From Halorussus litoreus (lineage in GTDB: Archaea; Halobacteriota; Halobacteria; Halobacteriales; Haladaptataceae): 64,000 bases of DNA. A program made the position numbers and the translations under genes. Where the stretch lies: assembly GCF_003382685.1 (NCBI RefSeq), contig NZ_KZ859504.1:79265-143264 (forward strand), read 5' to 3'. Positions 33,465 to 41,630 of the stretch are shown here, in pieces. Below the pieces are notes generated by a model. It was given only the letters and a program-made list of their open reading frames with translations. It was not told the origin of the DNA and searched no databases. The stretch's first letter is position 1. The number at the start of each line of letters is the position of its first letter.

Positions 33465-34499
33465 ATGCTGTACAGACAACGGAAACTCGATCTTCCCCAC
33501 GGAGAACTGGATACACCAGTTCTCTTCCCGGTTCGGAACGTGGGAAAACGGTCGAGTGACAACACTCCCAAGTACGTCGGCACTATCCCGGAGTTTTCCG
33601 CGGCGATGATTAACGCTCGATCGATACGGAACCGGGACCCGATGTGGAATCGGCTAACGAATGGTGTGACTCTCCGCGAAGAGATGGACGTTCCAGAAGA
33701 CACCATCATCTTCGCTGATAGCGGTGGATTCGATTTTTCGGAACAGGAGATCGACACTACGCCGGAAAAGACGATCAAAACTCAACGGAAATTGGACAGC
33801 GACATACACGGGACAATTGACATCCCTTTGTCCAGAGAAAACCGTGCAGCAGAGAATCAACGGCGTATCGATCGAAGCATCGAGTTTGCTCTCGATGCGA
33901 GTGATCTCCATACTGGCGATGCTCTACTCTTTGCGAGCGTTCATGGGTACGATCCAGAAACGATTCGGAACAATATCCAGTACCTGGAGAACCGCGGAGA
34001 TTTTGATGGATATGCACTCGGGAGCATGGTGCCGATCCGGACAGATTACAAAAAGGTAACAAAGTTGGTACTTGCTGCAAGAAATGCGACGGAGAAACAT
34101 CTACACGTCTATGGTCTCGGCGGATTAGTGTATCAACCACTTTTACTTTATCTCGGTGTCGATAGTTTCGACTCGTCGGCGTTCATCAGAAGTGCCGGCA
34201 ATCGTAACTACCTGATACCTGGTTTTGGAGGGGAAGAGCTCCACAACATCGAGGACTTAGATCGGTTGCCTTGCCCTTGTCCGATCTGTGGGCAACGGAG
34301 CTTAGAAGACATCCGGGAAGATCGAACCGCGCTCACTCAGCATAATCTCTGGGCGCTTGCAACGGAGCTTCGGCGATTCAAATACATAGCTGAGTCTGAT
34401 CGGGACGTCGAGAATTATCTCGATCTTCGCTTTCAGGGCAACGAAGTTACTAGGCGGGCCTATGAGACCGCAAAACAGCAAGTGAGGAGGCTCACATGA
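33465..34499 (+). CDS. Second TGT-family protein, compact
   Basis: This 344-aa protein keeps the essential TGT features. FADSGGF holds D85, the base-handling Asp. HVYGLGGL is followed by GVDSFDSSAF with D236 at the nucleophile position. The zinc motif is CPCPIC (C270, C272, C275) with H293 as the probable fourth ligand. It lacks the PUA domain of archaeosine TGT and is shorter than bacterial Tgt. Its companions are DNA-modification and ATPase genes rather than tRNA genes, so I infer that it acts on DNA with, or regulates, the DpdA-like protein. It overlaps the downstream gene by four bases (ATGA). Confidence 0.8.
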   Translation: MLYRQRKLDLPHGELDTPVLFPVRNVGKRSSDNTPKYVGTIPEFSAAMINARSIRNRDPMWNRLTNGVTLREEMDVPEDTIIFADSGGFDFSEQEIDTTPEKTIKTQRKLDSDIHGTIDIPLSRENRAAENQRRIDRSIEFALDASDLHTGDALLFASVHGYDPETIRNNIQYLENRGDFDGYALGSMVPIRTDYKKVTKLVLAARNATEKHLHVYGLGGLVYQPLLLYLGVDSFDSSAFIRSAGNRNYLIPGFGGEELHNIEDLDRLPCPCPICGQRSLEDIREDRTALTQHNLWALATELRRFKYIAESDRDVENYLDLRFQGNEVTRRAYETAKQQVRRLT

Positions 34500-35392
34500 G
34501 TGACGAACGAGCGACGATCCGTCCAGTCACACTGAGTCGTTTGGTCGAACTCACACATGCCTGTGAAGACGACGAGAAAACGACAGAGGATCTCGAGACC
34601 GCCCTCGATGTAAGTCATCGACGAGCACGAGAAACGGTTCTGGAAGCGAAACGAATCGATCTGCTGGACGAACGCGAATCAGATGACGATTCCTATTACG
34701 GGACCACCGCTATCGGCGAAGCCTTCTTAGAGGCGATTCGGGATGAGAACTGGCAGCAAGTGAGTTCAATCCTCGCGACTCGTAGCCCTCACTACGGAAC
34801 ATTTCTCGAGGTTCTGGAGCAGCTCGAACCGACAGACCTCGATACCCTTCTGGAGAGCCTGGAAGAAGACCAGAAGTATACACCCTATTCCTTCAATCAG
34901 ACCGGCATAGAGGTCGTCGGTGACTGGGCCGAACGATTAGGCCGCGTTCAGCGGAATGCCTTCACTGGGAGCTACTATTTGACCAGCCAATCCAGCATTC
35001 CGGACAACTTCCCTTTCGTGGTGCTTGACGCTTATGACCACCTCGAACAGACAGCAGGCGTAGATTTGCGACAGCGCTATCTGTCGATACCGCAACTTCG
35101 GGAGGAAGTCTGTGAACGAATTGGATGTTCACGTGCGGGTTTCGACGAGGCACTAGTCGCTCTCTGCCAGCAAAACGTCGGCAAACTCGAGCTTTCGGGG
35201 GCTCCGATGGATACGGAGGCTAAAGATTCTACTCTCGGGATCAAGCGGATTTCCGTGGCAGATGAGGGAACGTTGGTCTCCACATCGCAATCAACACAGC
35301 AGGTGATGTCTGGCGTCGAATTGTACGACAAACAATACTACTACCTCGCGGTCCACGACCGCGACGTCACGTTCCACCAGGAGAATACATAA
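34496..35392 (+). CDS. Winged-helix protein of the TGT operon
   Basis: This 298-aa acidic protein begins with a helix-turn-helix (TTEDLETALDVSHRRARETV) and has a wing-like strand (SYYGTTAIGEAFLEAI). A second HTH-like segment appears at LSIPQLREEVCERIGCSRAG. The remainder is not recognised. It is translationally coupled to the TGT paralogue upstream and to the ATPase downstream (TAATG overlap), so it is more likely a subunit acting with the ATPase than a separate regulator. Many defence ATPases of the BrxC or Cdc6-like kind have such a small winged-helix partner. Confidence 0.65.
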   Translation: MSDERATIRPVTLSRLVELTHACEDDEKTTEDLETALDVSHRRARETVLEAKRIDLLDERESDDDSYYGTTAIGEAFLEAIRDENWQQVSSILATRSPHYGTFLEVLEQLEPTDLDTLLESLEEDQKYTPYSFNQTGIEVVGDWAERLGRVQRNAFTGSYYLTSQSSIPDNFPFVVLDAYDHLEQTAGVDLRQRYLSIPQLREEVCERIGCSRAGFDEALVALCQQNVGKLELSGAPMDTEAKDSTLGIKRISVADEGTLVSTSQSTQQVMSGVELYDKQYYYLAVHDRDVTFHQENT

Positions 35393-36549
35393 TGTCCGAC
35401 GCATTCGAAATTTCAGACGAACAGCAAGATTACTCACAGTACGGTCTCGAGGCCAATCCGTTTCCGTACAGCCCGGTTCCCGCAGAAGACCCCGAAATAT
35501 ACTGTGGTCAACAACACGTCTCCGAAAAGATTAGCTCCACAGTCTCCACGATGCTTTCGACTGGAAAGTCCAAGCATCTCGTTATCACTGGGAAATACGG
35601 CAACGGAAAGTCGCATACACTCAAATATACCCGCTCACTGTTACGGGACCGGGACGATGTCGTCGTTGGGTACGTTGCTCAACCGGGAGAGGGCTTTCTC
35701 GACATCTATCATGAGTTCGTGTACGACCTAGGTTTCAATCGAGTCCAAGAATTGGCCTACGAGTACCTCGCCTCGGTTGCTCGTGACGTCACGGATGCAA
35801 ATCCAATTAGCGCGAGCGCAATGAAATCGCTCATCGATGAAGGAGATGTCCTTCTCTCTGAGATCGTCCCGGAGGCAGTTCGACGGTTAAGCGATGTGAC
35901 CCATTTTGCCGACTTTGCTCGTGCGATCGTACATATGGTGTACGAAGACACCAATCTCTATGCTTGGCAGTGGTTGACCGCAGAGGGCATCCGGTATGAG
36001 CAGCGCAAGGAGATGGAGATCCACAGCGCACTTGATGACGATACGATGGGCGTCCGGGCGTTTACCGCTTTCAAGAATATGCTACTCGAACTCGGTTACA
36101 CTGGCGTATTTGTTTTCGTCGATGAGTTCGAGAGCATCGCACGTCTCAGCCCAAAAAACGAGCAGGCTACGCTCAACAGTATTCGACACCTGATGGACCA
36201 GAATAGTTCCGGGCTGTGTATGTTGTTTGGCTGTGCCCCCGAAGTCTGGCAAGACGTCATGAGTGAGTATCATGCCTTCAGTGAGAGAATCGGAGAGGAG
36301 GTTGCCCTGAAACCGCTCACGAACGAGCATCTGAACGAGCTGGTAGCAGACTACCTCAGCCGAGAACGCAATGGGGCGAACGAAGATTCTTCGATAGACC
36401 CGTTTACTGATGAAGCGTTGGACGTGATTCTACAACGTTCACAGGGTAACGTTCGTCAGGCCTTGGCTATCTGTAGCCGCGTGCTGGATTCTGCTATTGA
36501 GGAAAACCGAGAGTTAGTCACACCCGAGTTCGTCCAAGAATCGATGTGA
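35392..36549 (+). CDS. AAA ATPase of the TGT operon (Cdc6/BrxC-like)
   Basis: The 385-aa protein begins YGLEANPFPYSPVPAEDPEI and contains Walker A TGKYGNGKSHTL (about residues 65-76), Walker B VFVFVDEFESI, and a C-terminal helical lid (LDVILQRSQGNVRQALAICS) characteristic of Orc1/Cdc6-type and BREX BrxC-type ATPases. There is no recognisable DNA-binding winged helix at its end; the preceding gene may supply one. It is the last gene of the DpdA-like operon and its start overlaps the previous stop by one base. I infer an ATP-driven role in modification-site loading or target discrimination. Confidence 0.72.
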   Translation: MSDAFEISDEQQDYSQYGLEANPFPYSPVPAEDPEIYCGQQHVSEKISSTVSTMLSTGKSKHLVITGKYGNGKSHTLKYTRSLLRDRDDVVVGYVAQPGEGFLDIYHEFVYDLGFNRVQELAYEYLASVARDVTDANPISASAMKSLIDEGDVLLSEIVPEAVRRLSDVTHFADFARAIVHMVYEDTNLYAWQWLTAEGIRYEQRKEMEIHSALDDDTMGVRAFTAFKNMLLELGYTGVFVFVDEFESIARLSPKNEQATLNSIRHLMDQNSSGLCMLFGCAPEVWQDVMSEYHAFSERIGEEVALKPLTNEHLNELVADYLSRERNGANEDSSIDPFTDEALDVILQRSQGNVRQALAICSRVLDSAIEENRELVTPEFVQESM

Positions 36550-36762
36550 AATGTGGTCTACTGAACGAACATCCCACTAGTTATGGGGTTTCTGTCCCTC
36601 AAGCCATCTTGAACCGCGTCGAGGAACACTCGTCTCGAAAGAGGCGAGCGGCCCACGCTGACTCGTGGGTGCTCCAACCTCGGTGCGGTCAGACCAGTTC
36701 GACCGCATGACTCGATACGTAAGCACCAAACCTGAATCCTACGCTCGAAGTCGGACGTACCG

Positions 36763-36773
36763 TTATCAAAAGA
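36763..36773 (+). promoter_or_regulatory. TATA-like box before the second DUF7344-like gene
   Basis: The stretch TTATCAAAAGA lies about 25 bp ahead of ATG 36795, consistent with a leaderless transcript. Confidence 0.35.
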
Positions 36774-36794
36774 ACTCCAAGCAGGAGGGGTCCT

Positions 36795-37178
36795 ATGACC
36801 TCTGATGGCGAAAATGAACAAAACAGGACCGGTCCGCTTGGCAAGGACCAACGGTATATCGATAACAGTGCCGCGGTCATCGCTGAAAAAGCCAAGCTGT
36901 GGACTAATTCCCGCCGTCAACATGTCGTACGGCAGGTTCTAGCTGCACCGAACAGAGAGATGTCACTCCGACAACTTGCGCTGAATCTTCGGGATCATAT
37001 CGATGAACAAACTGAACAGGATCCTGATTACGATGATGTCCGACAGACTCTCCGTCGACGTCATCTTCCCCGCCTCTCTGAGCATGACGTTGTCGACTTC
37101 GAAGACAACATGATTCGCCCCGGACCAGAATTTGGCGCAGCAGTAGAACTGTTAGTTCGCAACGACCCTCGAGTATAG
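36795..37178 (+). CDS. DUF7344-like winged-helix protein 2
   Basis: The 127-aa protein has a disordered N-terminus and a winged helix with the DUF7344 pattern (LWTNSRRQHVVRQVLAAPNR, then a segment with LRRRHLPRLSEHDVVDFEDN). It lies 245 bp after the TGT operon and is transcribed separately. It is a probable DNA-binding regulator of unknown target, paralogous in layout to the genes at 28579 and 39152. Confidence 0.65.
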   Translation: MTSDGENEQNRTGPLGKDQRYIDNSAAVIAEKAKLWTNSRRQHVVRQVLAAPNREMSLRQLALNLRDHIDEQTEQDPDYDDVRQTLRRRHLPRLSEHDVVDFEDNMIRPGPEFGAAVELLVRNDPRV

Positions 37179-37311
37179 TAGCAGAATTGAAAACTGCTTC
37201 CTTTGTTTTAGAAGGCCTCGAAATTCGTGGTAAGTGTAGACGGATGACATAAATTGGAGTTGTGTCATTTTGGCCGGAACTTTCATATCAGAATGTCCCC
37301 TCCCGAGTAGT

Positions 37312-38790
37312 GTGTCTGATTTACAGTCAGAACGATGTAAATACACTTGGCCCGAGGATTTCGACGGGCAAAAATACAACCCAACTATTGGGCAAAATTG
37401 TTGCTTTAGAAGAACGCTTCCAGATACTAACCGATGTCCTTGGCATGCAGATCCTCGAAATACTACGCATAAAAACATAGAAACACTAAGCAGATCACGT
37501 TCTCCGGATGACATTCGGCGTCTGAATTCTAACTGTAGTGAACGTCTTGATGGCGCTATTGTTCGAGGTATGGATTTAGCTATTGGTCAACTTGATAATG
37601 CGCTTGAGGTCTATGGCCCTAACATAGATGCGTTTTCATTCGCTGATTGCTCCCTTCGCGACTCTGATTTTAAAAGCACAAACTTAGGGGCGAGAAATTT
37701 CGAAGATGCCGATCTATTTAGGGCAGAATTTGAGGGTGCAAAATTTGAACACTCCGATTTCACCTCAGCGAGAATGACGAAAGCAAACTTTCAAGAGTCT
37801 GAATTCTGGTATACTAAATTTGATGTCTCTACTGGCTCAGAGAGTGACTTTTCTGACGCGAGTATGAATGAATGCACATTTAGCAAGGGTGATTTTAGTG
37901 AATCTGATTTTGAAGGAGTCGCATTTAAGAAAGCAGATTTTTCCGAGGCTAACGTCTCAGGTGCTGATTTCACAGATGCATCTCTTCGAGAAGCTGATTT
38001 CTCTCATGCAAATGCAGAATTAGCCATCTTCAACCGAGCGAACTTGTTTGATGTTGAGTTTGAACTATCTAGGCTATATGGGGCCATATTCGGCGATTCC
38101 CAAGTAAATGAAGGTACTTTTGAGAATGTTTCTCTTTCGGAGGTAGAGCCTGACGGTAGTTGGAGAAAAAAGCTACACACGTATATTTGGGGTCCTGTAG
38201 GCAATGACTCTTATCGATGCGTATACGATCCGAACATTATCATTGATCGACCAACCGACTTTGATCAGACAGATAGTATCTCAACCGAAGCCCGAGCAGG
38301 GGCAGTGTACCGCCAATTTGAACAACTCGCCACAGCAAATGCCCTGCCCAATTGGCAACGACGGTTCTACATCCTAAGGCAAAGTGTCTATCGACACCGC
38401 CTTAAAAAAGAAGGAGACAGACTAGGTTATTGGTTTCAGTCTCTCCAACGAATGTTGTTCGGCTACGGAGAACACTTTTCGCGGATAGTTGGCTGGTCTG
38501 GGGCAATAATATTGCTGTTTTCTATCATATATTTGATGGGAGGTTGGATTCATCCCGTAGAATCACAGGGAACACTTGGGCAGCCAATCTTTTGGAAAAA
38601 TGCTCTCAGTAACCCCAGAGTGATTTGGGATAGTATCTATTATAGCACACTCACATTTACTGCACTAGGATTTGGTGATTTTCGGCCTATGGGTACGTTA
38701 GGTCAATTGTTTACGATTGCCGAAACATCGGCTGGAGCCATTCTACTGGCGCTCCTTGTTTTTGTATTTGGCCGTAGGACGGCCCGATAG
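37312..38790 (+). CDS. Pentapeptide-repeat protein fused to a two-helix K+ channel
   Basis: Three parts are visible. The N-terminus has a Cys/His cluster (CKYTWPE, NCCFRRTLP, CPWHADP) that may bind zinc. Pentapeptide repeats of the A(D/N)LXX type follow (NLGARNFEDADLFRAEFEGA and about 30 more units), forming a right-handed beta-helix. The C-terminal 130 residues hold two membrane helices around a pore loop TLTFTALGFGDF, the K+-channel selectivity signature. The GTG at 37312 is preferred, giving about 492 aa; a TTG at 37270 is also open. The gene is AT-rich and sits alone between regulators. A channel gated by a sensor domain would suit an abortive-infection effector, but a housekeeping ion-channel role is equally possible. 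Confidence 0.75.
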   Translation: MSDLQSERCKYTWPEDFDGQKYNPTIGQNCCFRRTLPDTNRCPWHADPRNTTHKNIETLSRSRSPDDIRRLNSNCSERLDGAIVRGMDLAIGQLDNALEVYGPNIDAFSFADCSLRDSDFKSTNLGARNFEDADLFRAEFEGAKFEHSDFTSARMTKANFQESEFWYTKFDVSTGSESDFSDASMNECTFSKGDFSESDFEGVAFKKADFSEANVSGADFTDASLREADFSHANAELAIFNRANLFDVEFELSRLYGAIFGDSQVNEGTFENVSLSEVEPDGSWRKKLHTYIWGPVGNDSYRCVYDPNIIIDRPTDFDQTDSISTEARAGAVYRQFEQLATANALPNWQRRFYILRQSVYRHRLKKEGDRLGYWFQSLQRMLFGYGEHFSRIVGWSGAIILLFSIIYLMGGWIHPVESQGTLGQPIFWKNALSNPRVIWDSIYYSTLTFTALGFGDFRPMGTLGQLFTIAETSAGAILLALLVFVFGRRTAR

Positions 38791-39151
38791 AATCAATTTC
38801 AGCATAATACTTTACTGTATGGACTGCAATTATAACTCTTATTAATTCTAATTATTGTGGGTAGGGCTGTACGATCACCTGTTGGGGTTAAATCTGATGA
38901 CCTGCACAGGTTCCACTCTGAGAAACCCGACGGTTTCGGCACAGTTGGTTGGTTTCCATGGTACATTTCTCTACGCACCCTGTGGGCGGGACCAGTTTTT
39001 GAATTATTGTATTTTGTGTCGTGTTGCAGACAGAGGCTCTAATACGCCGAGTAAGGACTGTGGGAGTCGCTGTTAATGCTACTCCGTTTCACTAACGACC
39101 TGAAGCAGCAGTGGATTTTCGAAATTCGACATCCACTGCAACCGCCAGACT
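38791..39151. other. Intergenic stretch without a convincing gene
   Basis: The first 70 bases are AT-rich. A short plus-strand frame from 38857 (61 codons) has hydrophobic residues (GPVFELLYFVSC) but an unconvincing composition and no neighbour support; it may be a gene remnant. No repeat or RNA gene is seen. Confidence 0.4.
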
Positions 39152-39523
39152 ATGACACAAACTACACAATCGGCTTCACTCGACGATCGACAGCACAAAC
39201 CTCGAAAGACGAAAATTCACTCCATACTAGGGGACCCTGAACATCGTATCATTCTCCGGGTTCTTGCAGACGCTGATGGATCAGTATCTCTCAAAGAACT
39301 CACTCGTGCAACGCTCCGTGACCAAGAGTATGACGCGGATGTTAGCGTGTCGATCCTGGAAGGTCTGATGCTGGATATTTACTTGCCGGTTCTGGACTCA
39401 ACGGGAGCCATCGAGACCGATGCAGGGTACAACAGGATTGGTCCGGGCGAACATCACGAAGCGTATCTCCAAATGGCTGAAGCCGTCGACGAGGTCTACG
39501 AACAGCATTTCGGAGGTATCTAA
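39152..39523 (+). CDS. DUF7344-like winged-helix protein 3
   Basis: The protein has 123 aa. The segment ILGDPEHRIILRVLADADGS, then VSLKELTRATL, is the usual first helix pair of the DUF7344 fold; SILEGLMLDIYLPVLDSTGA replaces the common Q-T-HLPKL segment. Its stop overlaps the next ATG by one base (TAATG), so it is made together with the 114-aa protein at 39523. It is a likely DNA-binding partner. Confidence 0.6.
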   Translation: MTQTTQSASLDDRQHKPRKTKIHSILGDPEHRIILRVLADADGSVSLKELTRATLRDQEYDADVSVSILEGLMLDIYLPVLDSTGAIETDAGYNRIGPGEHHEAYLQMAEAVDEVYEQHFGGI

Positions 39524-39867
39524 TGCTCGGAACGCCCGTCGGACTCTACGAACTTTCCGACATTCATCTTGATGTTGATGAGTTTGGAGTCCACATCGAC
39601 AATCCGGTCGTTCTCCTCGGAACGCGGCATGGCAGTGCAAGTCGTCACAAACAGGGGTCGAAATCGGTGATCAAGCTCGGTCCTGTCCATTATCCCGAAT
39701 CTATTTTCCGGAATGACGGCTGTGACGCTCTCGACAATGCAAATGACATGCTGTACGGCGCTATTGTCGTATCAGAGGCTGATCTGACAGACGATGCGAT
39801 CACCGCTCTCCGGCAGAGTGGGGGTTCAGTATTCTCAGACGTTTCTGAACCAGATGTGCTCTACTGA
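39523..39867 (+). CDS. Hypothetical protein, 114 aa
   Basis: The protein is small, soluble and alpha/beta. It starts MLGTPVGLYELSDIHLDVDE and has VVLLGTRHGSA and YGAIVVSEADLTDDAITALR. The family is not recognised. It is coupled to the DUF7344-like gene upstream and followed 38 bp later by another small gene, forming a three-gene unit just ahead of the replacement ribonuclease gene. Confidence 0.55.
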   Translation: MLGTPVGLYELSDIHLDVDEFGVHIDNPVVLLGTRHGSASRHKQGSKSVIKLGPVHYPESIFRNDGCDALDNANDMLYGAIVVSEADLTDDAITALRQSGGSVFSDVSEPDVLY

Positions 39868-39905
39868 CCCCAGTGAACTTCTCTGCCACTAGAATACGAC
39901 CCAGC

Positions 39906-40205
39906 ATGAGTTTCAAGGATTTTGCTTCCACCATCGATAACGTATTTGACCGATTCGAAGTGGTCGGGAACCCTCTGTCAGATTACGAGCGACCACTTGA
40001 CGAACTGTTTGAAGATCCAACTGTAGTCATTCGCTGGTCTGCTGATCCCCGCGAACAGATACCAGACATCTCTCCGGTGCTAAAGCTTGCTGCACAGGAA
40101 GATATGCTCCTCGTCGATCGTACTCTCGAGTATGACGAGGGCGATGAAAACCAAAGTGAAACGCCACAGCTGGGCGAGTCCTTAGAGTTCGAACACCGCC
40201 CTTGA
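39906..40205 (+). CDS. Hypothetical protein, 99 aa
   Basis: From ATG 39906 (MSFKDFASTIDNVFDRFEVV) it encodes an acidic protein with no recognised motif; the C-terminal 25 residues look disordered. An earlier start at 39873 is open but adds residues rich in Arg/Pro. It is the last gene of the small three-gene unit and ends 113 bp before the replacement beta-CASP gene. Confidence 0.5.
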   Translation: MSFKDFASTIDNVFDRFEVVGNPLSDYERPLDELFEDPTVVIRWSADPREQIPDISPVLKLAAQEDMLLVDRTLEYDEGDENQSETPQLGESLEFEHRP

Positions 40206-40317
40206 TTACTGCTACCTGAGAAGCTTCTGTAAATCCGTTTTACTGATGTTGGCTACCTCTACAGATAGCTTCGGGTAAATCGACGAAGAAAAGCGGTTGG
40301 CGAGTATAAATCCGATA

Positions 40318-41550
40318 ATGGATATTCAGTTTCTTGGCGGAGCACGCGAGATCGGCCGAAGCGCCATTCTCGTGGACGATTCTCTTCTGCTCGATTTTGG
40401 GATGTTGACGGACAATCCTCCTCAGTTTCCGGTGCAAACACCGAATCCGGATGCAGTCGTTGTTTCGCACGGGCATCTCGATCATGTTGGTACGATACCG
40501 TCCCTGCTTTCCGGTGACGAACGGCCGCTGATTCATTGGACACCCCCGACGTACGAGCTGACGCTGACGCTCGCGCGGGATACACTCAAGCTACACGGGG
40601 GATCATACAACTGCCCGTTCACTGAGAACGATCTCAAGCGAGTTACGCAGGTGTCGAAAACGCACGGGTATCAGGAAACCTTCGAAGCGGCTGGCTATGA
40701 CGTAACATTCTACAATGCAGGACACATCCCAGGGAGCGCTCACGTGCTCGTTGACGATGGGGATACACGGCTACTCTACACGGGAGATTTCCATACTGAT
40801 GATCAACGCTTGGTTTCAGGGACGACCGCACGACCCGAAGCTGACGTCGTCATTTGCGAGAGCACCTACTCCGATGTCGAGCATGAGGACCGATCCGTGG
40901 TGGAGGAGCGATTCGCTGAGAGCGTCGAGACGACGCTATGGGAGGGTGGCACGGTCGTCGTCCCCGCTTTTGCGATCGGACGAACGCAAGAGATAATGCT
41001 CATCTGTGATGCCTACGACATCCCTTGTTACGTCGACGGGATGGGGAAGCGGGTAACCGAGATGCTTCAGCAGTATCCCGAGTTCCTTTGCGACGCAGAT
41101 GCATTTCGACGAGCAAAATCCCACGCACGGTTCGTCACCGGACGTAACGGTCAGCGAAAGCGGATAACTGAACAGAAGGCAGCGATCATCACCACCAGTG
41201 GAATGCTGTCTGGTGGCCCCGCCATGACCTATATCCCGGAAATCCGGGCGAATCCAATGAACAAAATCACTATGACAGGCTATCAGGTCGAAGGGACACC
41301 CGGTCGCGATTTACTTGAAACCGGGAGTGCCGAGCTTGACGGCCGGGTGATGCCTGTTAGTGCTCAAGTCGAACAATATGACTTCTCTGCACACGCTGAT
41401 CGAAATGGCCTTTTGAATTTCCTGGGATCGTATCTAGATAGCTCGGTTCTAGTGAATCACGGAGACAAGTGTGAGACATTTGCCTCTGAACTTAGAGCAG
41501 ATGGGTTTGAAGCCTCGGCTCCTAAGCTTGGGTCTTTGCATAGTATTTAA
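40318..41550 (+). CDS. Complete beta-CASP MBL ribonuclease, element-borne copy of the interrupted host gene
   Basis: The 410-aa protein (MDIQFLGGAREIGRSAILVD) aligns without gaps to both halves of the split host gene; by eye about three quarters of residues agree. All motifs are present: HGHLDHVG, HIPGSAH, TGDFH, ESTYSD, SGMLSGGPAM, FSAHAD (motif B) and VNHGD (motif C). It should be an active RNA 3'-end-processing or decay enzyme acting in the cytoplasm. Base composition is that of the element, not the host. The sequence matching the integration core reads AATGCTG (41202-41208) instead of GATGCTC, with the same amino acids. It sits 2.4 kb from the right end and most likely supplies the function lost on insertion. 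Confidence 0.92.
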   Translation: MDIQFLGGAREIGRSAILVDDSLLLDFGMLTDNPPQFPVQTPNPDAVVVSHGHLDHVGTIPSLLSGDERPLIHWTPPTYELTLTLARDTLKLHGGSYNCPFTENDLKRVTQVSKTHGYQETFEAAGYDVTFYNAGHIPGSAHVLVDDGDTRLLYTGDFHTDDQRLVSGTTARPEADVVICESTYSDVEHEDRSVVEERFAESVETTLWEGGTVVVPAFAIGRTQEIMLICDAYDIPCYVDGMGKRVTEMLQQYPEFLCDADAFRRAKSHARFVTGRNGQRKRITEQKAAIITTSGMLSGGPAMTYIPEIRANPMNKITMTGYQVEGTPGRDLLETGSAELDGRVMPVSAQVEQYDFSAHADRNGLLNFLGSYLDSSVLVNHGDKCETFASELRADGFEASAPKLGSLHSI

Positions 41551-41630
41551 TTGAGTCGAAATTGCCAATACTGATTCATATGGGCGTCTCTATTGGTCAG
41601 AGCCACAAATTCTAGTGGCCACTTCAGAAT

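Noticed and set aside
38857-39042. 61-codon frame as a small membrane protein
   Set aside because: Composition is not acidic like its neighbours, it has no start-region signal and no operon partner; treated as intergenic or a remnant.
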